Both the position numbers and the translations under genes were made by a program. The notes below the pieces were generated by a model, which was given only the letters and a program-made list of their open reading frames with translations, did no database searches and was not told the DNA's origin. Positions 21,408 through 30,825 of a DNA stretch of 64,000 nt are shown here, piece after piece (within the stretch, counting starts at the first letter, position 1; every line of letters starts with the position of its first letter). The DNA comes from Capsaspora owczarzaki ATCC 30864 (lineage: Eukaryota > Opisthokonta > Filasterea), in contig NW_011887300.1 in assembly GCF_000151315.2 (NCBI RefSeq), positions 393,368-457,367 of the forward strand, given 5' to 3'.

Positions 21408-24400
21408 CTACGCAACCATCCGCTCGCCATAAAAGTTGGCAGAAAAGGCGGGCGACAATGGAGGCGAGGTGATGAGCTCTTCGCCAATAACCACATCCTC
21501 GCTCCCTTGATTGCCATAGCACGCGGGCATGGCGGCAGAGTCTCCAAAAACTTGCACCGACAGCTTGCGCATGCGGAGAATGTTGCGCAAAAACGTTTGC
21601 AGGACGACTGGCTCGCTCAGTGCGCCGTTCAAGGCCAAAACCACGCGCTGCTTGCGGTCAAAGTCATACGTTCGCCTGGTGATCTCATTCCAAAGACGGT
21701 CGCTCTCGTCACGCAAGGACAAATCAGGCTTGGCCACAGCGTGAACCAACGCCGAATGAACGGCCGCAAATGTTTCGAGCGAGTTGAACGCGGTTTGCGG
21801 TTCTGCCCTCTGCTCGGCCTGCAAGACCTCGGGCTCCACGGTAGCGTCAGTTTCGGTGTTGTCAGAGTGGGTGATGGTCGGAACCAGAGTAGGTGCCACA
21901 GTCTCCTGTGGCGCCCCGGTTGTTTCTGGGACGGAGCCTGACCCAGTGGACGAGGCGCTTGCAGGCACTCGTGGGGGCAGCACATCATCCAAAAAGGCAT
22001 CAATGTGCTCCTGCACAACGCATGGCGTGCGATCGCTTTGAACGAGAACGCACAGGGCCTGTGACGAGTACGTTTTCACAGTGGCGAACGTGGACACAAT
22101 GTACCCGAGAGCATCCTTGGTGCGCAAACGATCGAACGCCGGTTGAGCCAGCGACGAAACCAAGAGCGACATGACGCCTTCAAGCACATGAGCACGAGTG
22201 AATCCAGGGAAATCGCCGCCAGCGCTCCGACCCCCCGCGACCGCCAACACGGCTTCTGTCGGCTGCATGGGCAGCGGGAACTGCAGACTGGACAAGGGCT
22301 CATCCAGGAAGGATGTGCTAGGGCTGCTTCGATTGAACGGCAACAAGTCAAGGTCGTCCCAAACAGCCTGGAATGTGGCCAAAACCGCAGAGTTGGAGTC
22401 GGCCGAATTTGTCTGCGCAAGGCCAGCCACATAGGAGGGGATTTGCGTGTTTGGGACGGGGGTGTCGAGCGTCGCGGGAGCTTCGCTGCTCCGATCATGC
22501 AGCAGAATGCCTTGAGGGAGACTTGCAATAAAGTTGGATGTTGTTGTCCCCGTAGCAAAGCCCAGACCTCCCTCGTTGAGTGCCGTCACAAACGCCTCCG
22601 AGCCCTGTCGTGCGGTGGATCGATCTACATTTCCGTGCAGCAGCAGTTGTGTGAAACGAGCGGGTCGTGGATTGGCCCGAGCGTCCAGCCCGCGAAACTT
22701 GTCAACAAGCGAGGAGAACGTTGGAAAATCAAGTTCCGCTAAATGCTCAGCCTGGCGAAGCGGCAGATAGACGGGTCGCTCGATGGTAGCTGAGAGGATG
22801 CTGCGTCCCTGACGCCAGGCATCTGAGAACAGGGCGGCATTGCGCAAATCCTGTTCGAGCTGGGCCTTGACAATGTCAAAGCGTTCCTCAGTGAGTTGCT
22901 GGGTTTGAATCAACTGGCCGATGCGCTCCATCAGCGTCGGTGTCTTGTCCGAGTTGCCGTAGGCAGTGACTGAAACTGTTGCACCAAATCCGCAGCCAAG
23001 GGAGAAAGAAATGCCAGCGAGCTGCGCATAGTAGCCCTCTGACGCAAACGCGTCCGACATCAACCGTGTGAACAAGACGCAAGCCACTTGCGATGCGACG
23101 TTGCTCGAAAAAGCATCAGAGTGGATGAGCGCATTGAAAGACATGAACGGAATGTGAAACACTGGATCCGACTTGAAAAATCCGATGGCCGACGATGTGT
23201 TGAGAGCAACCACAGGGTGCTCGCTTGCATCCAAGTCGATGGCAAGCAGTGGAATTTGCATTCTTTCCGGAATGTACCTGTTCAAAAAAAACACCAGCAG
23301 CGCCATTGAGACGGGTTAGATCTGGCACCTCGCGCCATAAGCACAAGGTTGTGTGTTGGAAGGTCAAACACTAGCCACATACATGTTGACGCTGGGAATA
23401 TGCAACGACAGGCTTTCGTTCGGCGTTTCGCATAGGGTTGTAAAGTTATTCGAGCCAAATCCGTAGCGCAATCCCACGTAAATGTCGTCAGATTGATCCG
23501 CCTGGTCGGCGACCAAGGAGCTCACCACTTGCAGCAACATGTTGTCGCATGTCAAGTACGAGTACAAGGATGCGATGGCAGTCGGATCTGAATTCCAGGG
23601 CGCGGCCACAAACAAAAAAAAAGGGGGGGATTAGTAGTTAGCCGAAAAAAAAAAAAAAAAAGTCAGCACGACAAACACCCACCCAACCCCCTTCCCGACA
23701 TAGTCGTACCAAAGCACTGGCGAGACGGAGCACCAAGAAGCTCCTCGGAAGATAGCTCTTTCAGCATGATGGCAGAGAGTCCCGCAGCCAGAGTGGCGGG
23801 CGAAATTTGGGATTGGTACTCAAACAACTGACTGTCGGCCGTCTTCGTCTCTTGGAACAGCCGTTCAAACTCGGACGCATTCTCTGTCGGGTTGGAACGC
23901 CGGAGCATTTCGGCGACCACCCCAACAACCTCGTTGATGGCAGTCACGCCTTCGGGAGTCAGAGAAATATCGATGGCCAGCAGCGCGAAATCGGCGTACG
24001 AGTTCACATACGCGCTGAGTCCCGTCGCCCAACCCCGCTCTCGCAGCAGGGAGAGGGCACTGCCAGAAGACTCGTGGCCGAGAAGATTGGTAAACGCAGT
24101 CCCGGGTTGGATGCGAGGATTGCCATCGACCAGGCTGGACGGCACGGGCCATGAGAGGACTGCACGGTGAATCTCGGACACGGGTACTTGGTAAACGGTG
24201 CCTGGAAGCTGACCGGGAAGAAACGGCGCTGGTCGCGCGGCATGCAGAGGCTTGGAGAGGTCGACATCTGGACGCTGACTGCGTCGCGGAACTTGATCAA
24301 AGTATGTGTGCGCCAAGCCTTCGAGCTCGTCCAGCGTATTGTTGCCGAGGACAACAAGGCGGGCGTTTTCCGCGTGGTAGAAGGTGTTGTAAAACAGGCG

Positions 24401-25920
24401 GAGCTGGACTGTCGTGTTCAACCCAAGGGCCGCAGGTTGGTCTTGCAGCGTGGCAGCGCTGCCTGTGGAAAACCAGGCGAACGGATGGCTGGGGTTGGCC
24501 GCAAGTTTGGAGACGCGATCCATACGCCATTCGTCATTGTTCATGTTCTTGCTGTGCTCGCTGTTCACTGCGTAGACCTCGCGCGCCTCTGACGTGGACA
24601 GAAGCAGCGGGGCAATGAAAAACTGCGCAAACCGGTCCAGCGCACCCTCCAGCGCAGGAGCATCAAGCTCAAAGTGGTACACTGTGCGCTCTTCTGCCGT
24701 GTAGGCATTAAACACGCCATGGTACAACGCCAGGTACTGTTGAAAGCGAAAGCGAAAGCAACAGCAAAGATAGAGAGAAGTGGGGGGTGTGAGACGGATT
24801 CCGCAACCAACCTATCGCGCTGTAAAAGCTCAACTAGACATGCTCGTACCTGCTCGTAAGCGTCTTCGCTGGGATACTTTTCGGTGCCAAGAAACAGCAT
24901 GTGTTCCAAGAAGTGGGCTAGACCAGGCAGCTCTGGTGGATTGTCAAACGAGCCGGCGCCAATCGCAACAGCTGCTGCAGCAGTATGCGTGGCGGGGTCT
25001 GACACGAGCAGCGCTACCAGGCCATTGGGCAGCTGAACCATTCGGTATGCCTTGCGGTCGTTTGGCGACTGGAGAATGGCCGTGTTTTCAAAGATGGCAT
25101 TCAAGCTGTCTTGCCCAGTCGGGTCGAGTTTTAAAAACTCGCACACAGTCACAGGCGTGGTTGCCGACTCGGTGGCATCGCTGGCAACGGTTTCGGTCCG
25201 AGACGGCTGAGTGCTTGGTGGAGCGGTCGTGCGAGTTACAAAATCGGCCGACTGGCTAGACGAGCCCAAGCTTCCCGTGGTAGAACTCGAGCCACTTTCC
25301 GACGACTGTCCATTGGACGGTATTCCAGGGGTCGCCGAGCTGGTCGCGGACGGTAGGAACGGAGAAGAACTCGGAGTGCTTGAGCGCGGGTTTGACCATG
25401 AGGACGACCATGACCATGACGACGACCATGACGACGACGATGACCACGACTTGCTCTCATTGTTATTACTGCTATTGTCGTTTGTCGTGGAGGAGCCGTT
25501 ATCACGCAGCAAAACCGCGCCAACGACAGCAGCGATGAGCACGACGACCAGAATTCCGAGCACTGCGACCAAGCGGCGCATGTTCTGCGTCCACCTCGAC
25601 GACGGCAGCCAGTACCCACGCCCGTTGGAGCCAGCGTCGTCGTGGCGGCCACTTGCGAATGGATTGGCTCTGCTTGCACCGCGGGTTGCGCTGGAGCGGG
25701 GGTCGCCACCAAAGACGAGCTCGTCCTCGTCCTCTCCGTTGAGATCAACCTCATAGTCGTCGTCGTTATCATCATCATGAGTATCATGAGTATCATTGCC
25801 GGCGTTTCGATGGTCGTGCTCGCTGTCGTCGCCAGTGGCAAGGCGGTTGTACGACCGGCGTTGGTGCCGGCGATCCAGCGGCCGAAGCGCCACTGCGAAC
25901 GGATTGTCGTCCCATTCCAT
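21408..25920 (-). CDS. Membrane-anchored M16A metallopeptidase (insulysin/nardilysin-like), four exons
   Basis: Exons 25920-24850, 24736-23710, 23587-23383 and 23277-21408 join in phase to 1,390 residues. The cytosolic N-terminus (1-115) is rich in Asp and His. A single strong membrane span lies at about residues 117-138 (RRLVAVLGILVVVLIAAVVG), then a Ser/Trp-rich stalk at about 150-300, suggesting a type II ectoenzyme. The catalytic domain has the inverted zinc motif HFLEH (336-340) and the third ligand Glu in NSEHSKNMNNDEW (near 417), the HxxEH-x76-E spacing of insulysin. EGALDRFAQFF and GHESSGSALSLL are further family blocks. A Thr/Ser/Pro/Glu-rich insert interrupts the C-terminal half. 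Insulysin itself is about 1,020 residues and soluble, so the anchor and stalk are extra. Start at 25920 (MEWDDNP) is preferred; an upstream in-frame Met exists at 26019. Confidence 0.9.
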
Positions 25921-26269
25921 GATGAGACAGGACGAAACGCAGCGAAAACGAAAACGAAGAACAAACGGGACGACGAAACTGGGATCAACGAAAAAGGAGG
26001 AGGGTTGAGCAAGTGACAAAAAAGAATAGAAAGACTGAAACGAGACCTCTGTGAGGTCGATACAGTGAGCAAACGCGATTCGTCTTTAGCTTTTGATTGT
26101 CTTTCGATTATTTTTTTTAATCGCTCTTGAGCTGTGGACCATTCTTCTGAATACACCGTTCGTCTTCATTATTGTTTCGCTTTTCTGATTTACTGCTTGT
26201 CATTTTATGCGTTGTCCGAATTAAGAACGATCGTCAGTCTCGTTTTTTTTTTTTTTCTTGTTTTCTTGT

Positions 26270-26336
26270 GAGTTCCTTCCTCTTCTTCTTGTTCTCCTTC
26301 TTCCTCTTCTTCTTCCTCTTCTTCTTCCTCTTTCTA
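26270..26336 (+). repeat. CT/CTT-rich microsatellite
   Basis: Almost pure pyrimidine stretch built from TTCTTCCTC-like units, upstream of the M16 peptidase gene. Confidence 0.75.
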
Positions 26337-26736
26337 CTGTTGTTGAGATGATGAGAAAAAGTATTTTAATATATCAATCAGAAAGAGCTCGACAAGCCAC
26401 CTCAATCCGGTTTGAATGAGAACTACGATACAGACCTGTCCTGAATTCAACAACCCTTTTCTTTTGCCTTTCTCCCTTTTCCTTGCTGCTGCTTCGTTGG
26501 GTTCTGTTGTGCTCACCCTTCATTCTGCTCTTGTTCCTTCGTTCTCTCTTTCGCTCTTGCGTCGCTCTGTTGCTTTCGCCTTTTGGATAGACATTCAAGC
26601 ATGGCGACCATGCGGTAGATCTCGCGATCTTGCCATTTCGCCTGGTGTTTTTTTTTTTTTCCATCGCTCTCTTCATCCTGATTGTCTGCCCCTGCGAGCG
26701 TCAAGCTTCCGCTCCATGCAGACTCAAGTGCTACGA

Positions 26737-27795
26737 TGACGTTTGCTCATGACGCTGCTGTGATCTGCGCGTCTGCTCTCGTCCTCAAGAAACTTGAACT
26801 TTTTGTTCAAAAGGTAATGCTCGACCGCGTGGCTTTTTTTGTTTTATTTTATGATTTTTATTTTTCTATTGATTTTCCATTGAGGAAATTTTTCTCCTTC
26901 TCTTTCTCGTCTTCTTCCTAAAGTGATGACAACCGTGGACCATTTTGCTTGGGACGCTTGAGGAAACAAAAACGCCTCACTCTGGATGATGAGCAAAACA
27001 CTAAATTTTCAGCCTTGTCTGATCCAAACTCTTTTACCTTTCTTTTCTTGCCTGTTTTTTTTGTTGGACTTTTGTGATGTCTCGTTCTCACAACATTGCT
27101 GTGTTTCTTGTCAATGTAGTGTGCACAGGCATCGTAACTCGTGCCACGGGCGACGTCGAAAGGGCACCACAATTCACGGAAGGTAAAACCATTTTCACGA
27201 TCGCACTCTTCAGTTTCTTCCCCCAATCTTTGTATGATGACAAAAACAGAGACGGGCGGACAGACAACTCCGTGGTGAATGTCTCTTTAATGCCTGTAGC
27301 TTGACCGCTCGGGCTCCGGGCTGACTCTTACTTTTCCAACAAATCTCCAAATTCACGTTTGTTGTTCCCTGTGTGACCTGTCTTTCTCACGTTCGTCATC
27401 TTTCAATTGTAGGTATAATTGTGGCATCTCCACTTTGGACTTGGTTACCAAGCAAGGTCGGCTGCAATTCTGCGTTCATGTTCAGGTACATAACGGCCCC
27501 TTTTTACATTGCCTTTTTCTTTCCCCCTCCTCCTTCCGTTTTTTATGATGAAATTGTTATGCACTAGGAAAAGCCGTCTGAACAAGGGTTCCTCACAGTC
27601 CCTTCACCATGACGCAATATATAACGCGCTGAGACTTTTTACTTTCGTTTTTTCAATTCTGCTGAACTTTCTCTCCCATCGTCCTGTCATTGAACTGTCT
27701 TGTTCTGACGTTTCTTCTTGCTTGTTTTTTGTATCTTTAGATCGTTGACGCGACGTGTCTCAACCGCTTGCACTGCACTCTCTTCTACTTTGCGG
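26737..27795 (+). other. Possible short multi-exon gene or decayed gene (BRCT-like?)
   Basis: No gene is certain here. A first segment at 26737-26814 starts with ATG and ends at a GT donor. Three later segments do join in phase across GT-AG introns: 27120-27182, 27413-27485 and 27568 to about 27633. They read ...GIVTRATGDVERAPQFTEG|IIVASPLWTW...FMF|RKSRLNKGSS. The pattern of a GIIVASPLW block followed by a basic RKSRLN block recalls BRCT domains such as that of BARD1, but this is a weak visual likeness. A further exon-like piece ends at 27795 before GTAAGT. I could not link the first segment to the rest, nor find a stop that makes a clean protein. It could be a real gene, a pseudogene or chance. 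Confidence 0.25.
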
Positions 27796-27873
27796 TAAGT
27801 CAAACTTGAAAACGCATCATTTTGTACAAGAAAAGTCAAATAAACAATCAAAAACAAAAACCATCAGTGAGCA

Positions 27874-30465
27874 TCAGTTATTCAATCGCAGTTCGCTAGC
27901 TTCTGGTTGCGTTGGTGCGTCAGACTCCGCCACGCTTTTGGCAGCATTGAGCGCCGATTCGCGAGTCGTGCGGGCTGGTAACGAGTTGATGCGGCCACCT
28001 GGTCGGAAGGCGAGATTGTTCTTGCTTTCGTCATTGTCCAGCAATGGGCGGGGCGCAGCTGGAGGGAGATGGAAACTGTGCCGCACCTTGGCCGGATCGG
28101 AGGGTGCAATGATGGGTCGGTTCCGGAATGTCGCTGACGGAGATTGCGGAGGGGAGAACAGGTTGGACTCGCTCTTGCTGAAATTGGAAGCAGACCCTGC
28201 AAACAACGACCTGCGCACCTGTGGGGAGGTGGTGGTTCGAGGGCTCGTGACTTCAGTGGCAGAACTCGCATCCGACTCGATCGGAGTTGTCTTCGATGAC
28301 ATTAGTGAGCTGGCGCGCTGGCGTAAAGGGTTTGGCAACGAATTGGGAGTTAAAGCAGCCTTCTCTTCAAGTGCAGGGGTTGCGGGCGCGGTTGGCGTCA
28401 CTTGCCCAGCCTCTGGATTTTGGTTGAACTGTTCCGGAGCCGGATTGCCCCGGGAGAGAGACAGCAAAGCCAGCTGCCGTGCCACATCGTCAGTGATGGA
28501 TTGTCGTGTAGTTTGCAACTGTTCCGTGAGAGCGGTGGACAGTGTAGCAACGGCAGTGTCCATCGCAGTTTGTTGCTGCTCACTCAACGTTGCGGCGAGC
28601 TCCAATTGCGACTTTGCCACCCATTGCTGCAAATTGTTCGCCCATGTCGTGAGCGCGTCGTCCAGGGCAGTCTGCTGACCTTCAATCAGAGCTGCGGCTC
28701 GCTCAGATTGCGACTTGGCGACCGATTGTTCAAGGTCTGCGACGAGCGAACGTTGGACGGGTGTCAGCTGTGCTTCGATTGCATCAATCACTCGAATCTC
28801 AGCGTCGTGACTTGTCTTGTTCAACGCTTCCTGGAGCGAGACGAGTTGATCGGACAACGCGTTGGCTAAATGATTGCGCATCGATTCGCCGACGCTGGAG
28901 GTATGCTCACTGGAAAGAGTCTCCAGCTTGTGCTGCAAAGCCTCCACGGCAGTTTCAAGTTGCTGAACGCGCGTTGTCGAATCTTGCTGCAGCTCCGTGA
29001 CGGCCCGCTGAAGATTGGCACTCAAACTCTCAAATCGCAAGCTAGCGTCACGGTTTGAAGAAGCGATTGCCTGGATGTCGGCGCGCAGTGCTAGGGTTGT
29101 TTGATTCAAAGCGCCAGTGTCAAAATCTGGCGAACGAGCAAGCAATTCTCGCTGAAGCTCAGCAATTGCGGAATGGAGTTGGCTGATCGAGCTGTCCAAC
29201 TGCAACTTTTCGGCATGCTTGGCAGAACCAAGTGCTTGTAGCTCGGCGAGCATGTCAGAAATGCCTTGTATCAGCGGGCGCGTGTCAATTTGTTGCATCC
29301 GAGCGCCCATTTCTTGTCCAAGTTCCGCAACCAAGCACCGAAGCATGGACACGGAAGCTTCCTGCTCGGCTTTTTGCGAGGCCGCCATTGCCTGAATGGC
29401 TGCTCGTGTGACAGTAGAGCTTTGCTCAAACATACTCTGGATGGAACGCTCCAACTCGGCGTGTTTGGCGCCAATGTGCATCAGGCTTGTTTGCGCTTGA
29501 GTCGCTGCGACCGCAGTTTCTTCTCGAAGAGCTTTGTTGCTTTCTAGCAGCGTAGTTTGCAGCATCCCAAGCTGGTCTGCCATTGCAAGTCCTTGCTGCG
29601 AGAGCGCGTCGGCAATCCCTTCACGAATGAGGTGCTGGATCTCTCCCTGCTGAAGAGACGGTGGTGTCCGATTGCGCTCCAGCTCGGCTTGCCATGCCGC
29701 CGTCTGTTCGCGTCCTATTCGCTCCAGCTCCGCTTGGTGCTGCAGAAGCATTGCAGAAAGCAGTGTTGCGGTGATGACCTCGTGCTTGCCATTCGTGTGA
29801 ACTGGACCCTCTGCGGGCTCCTCTGACTGTACCCGAAAGCTACGCTCGATAGCCACAACCCATGTGCTGATAACACGCTTGGGCGCGAGCATGATGCTGG
29901 GAGCGATTGTGGACCAGGCTTTCATCACAGCGCTCACAAGAATTTCAGCAGGGTGCATGAAAGGCGAAACATCGGACTCGCCATCTGCCGCGTTCCCACA
30001 GCTCGGATGAGACCAATCAATGTCCTGATCTTGACTGAATGCATCCTCTCGTGAAAGTTGCTCTACTTTGGATGCAGCGGTTGTGCTTGGTGCTTGGGAA
30101 TCGCGTTGCGAATGCTCAGAAGTTGGGATGGACTCGGCATCCTTGCTCAATGCGCTATCGTCCATGGTGCCCACTCGGTTTACTACTTGTAGTCGATCGC
30201 TTTGTTCTGGGTCTGCAGCAGCAGCAGCAGCACTGGCAGCATGCTCCCGAATCCAGTTGTTTGCCTTTGGTATCCAATCCGCAATCGCGCTTCGGACGTC
30301 ACTGCTGGTCAGTGCACCCGCCACGAGCGCAGACAAGACGCCAGCGGCAATCGCAGTGCCCCAGCCAGCATCTCCGCCTGAGCCTGAGCCTGAGCCTGAC
30401 GAATTGGCTGTTGCGGTTGCGGTCATTGCGGCAGAATTCAAGTGAGATTGCTGCACGAGCGGCAC
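27874..30465 (-). CDS. Large coiled-coil protein of unknown function
   Basis: Single exon of 863 residues (a second Met at 30426 is also possible). I do not recognise the family. The N-terminus is Ser/Gly-rich with one Ala/Val-rich hydrophobic stretch (GWGTAIAAGVLSALVAGALT, about residues 35-55), which may be a membrane span. A second moderately hydrophobic segment lies near 185-205. Residues about 250-690 are long helical heptad-like sequence rich in Gln, Glu, Leu and Ala, for example LERIGREQTAAWQAELERN, typical of coiled coil. The C-terminal 170 residues are Ser/Pro/Thr-rich and disordered. Comparable to apolipoprotein- or tether-like rods in form only. Neighbours give no functional hint. 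Confidence 0.75.
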   Translation of the reverse strand: MPLVQQSHLNSAAMTATATANSSGSGSGSGGDAGWGTAIAAGVLSALVAGALTSSDVRSAIADWIPKANNWIREHAASAAAAAADPEQSDRLQVVNRVGTMDDSALSKDAESIPTSEHSQRDSQAPSTTAASKVEQLSREDAFSQDQDIDWSHPSCGNAADGESDVSPFMHPAEILVSAVMKAWSTIAPSIMLAPKRVISTWVVAIERSFRVQSEEPAEGPVHTNGKHEVITATLLSAMLLQHQAELERIGREQTAAWQAELERNRTPPSLQQGEIQHLIREGIADALSQQGLAMADQLGMLQTTLLESNKALREETAVAATQAQTSLMHIGAKHAELERSIQSMFEQSSTVTRAAIQAMAASQKAEQEASVSMLRCLVAELGQEMGARMQQIDTRPLIQGISDMLAELQALGSAKHAEKLQLDSSISQLHSAIAELQRELLARSPDFDTGALNQTTLALRADIQAIASSNRDASLRFESLSANLQRAVTELQQDSTTRVQQLETAVEALQHKLETLSSEHTSSVGESMRNHLANALSDQLVSLQEALNKTSHDAEIRVIDAIEAQLTPVQRSLVADLEQSVAKSQSERAAALIEGQQTALDDALTTWANNLQQWVAKSQLELAATLSEQQQTAMDTAVATLSTALTEQLQTTRQSITDDVARQLALLSLSRGNPAPEQFNQNPEAGQVTPTAPATPALEEKAALTPNSLPNPLRQRASSLMSSKTTPIESDASSATEVTSPRTTTSPQVRRSLFAGSASNFSKSESNLFSPPQSPSATFRNRPIIAPSDPAKVRHSFHLPPAAPRPLLDNDESKNNLAFRPGGRINSLPARTTRESALNAAKSVAESDAPTQPEASELRLNN

Positions 30466-30825
30466 TTGAGGACCCTGCGCGCCGAGCCAAGACGCGATGT
30501 GCCAATGTGGACAAGTGCAATGCAGTGCGCGTGGATGCTAAAGCCAGGCGCGGGACGAGTGCAGTTGGGACGAGCGCACCTCCAAATTTGAAGCTGCTGG
30601 AGCTGGCTCGCATCCCCAACCAACCAACCACCAGCACCCAGCTATCTGACTCTTTTTGCCCAGAGCAAGCCCGGAGGTCTGGAAGAGTTAGAAGACGAAT
30701 GCAAAACGAGATTAGGTGCTGGGGAGTGGCGGAAAGCCAACAAAACCAAAAACAAAAAACAAATAGAAAACTGAAGAATTGACGAAAATGCTCAGAATTG
30801 ACCCGAAACAAAATAAAGTCCGATT
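30466..30825. other. Intergenic region between two minus-strand genes
   Basis: 360 bp holding the coiled-coil gene's promoter and the WD-gene's 3' flank. No gene is seen here. Confidence 0.55.

Larger units (their letters stand above)
25921..27873. other. Large intergenic region, gene-poor
   Basis: 1.95 kb between the M16 peptidase start and the coiled-coil gene stop. It holds a CT-rich microsatellite and a chain of weak exon-like segments, annotated separately. Elsewhere it is T-rich without a long open frame. Confidence 0.5.

Noticed and set aside
27755-28678. 307-codon plus-strand frame
   Set aside because: Lies antisense to the C-terminal part of the coiled-coil gene and has no recognisable domain; the minus-strand reading is more protein-like.
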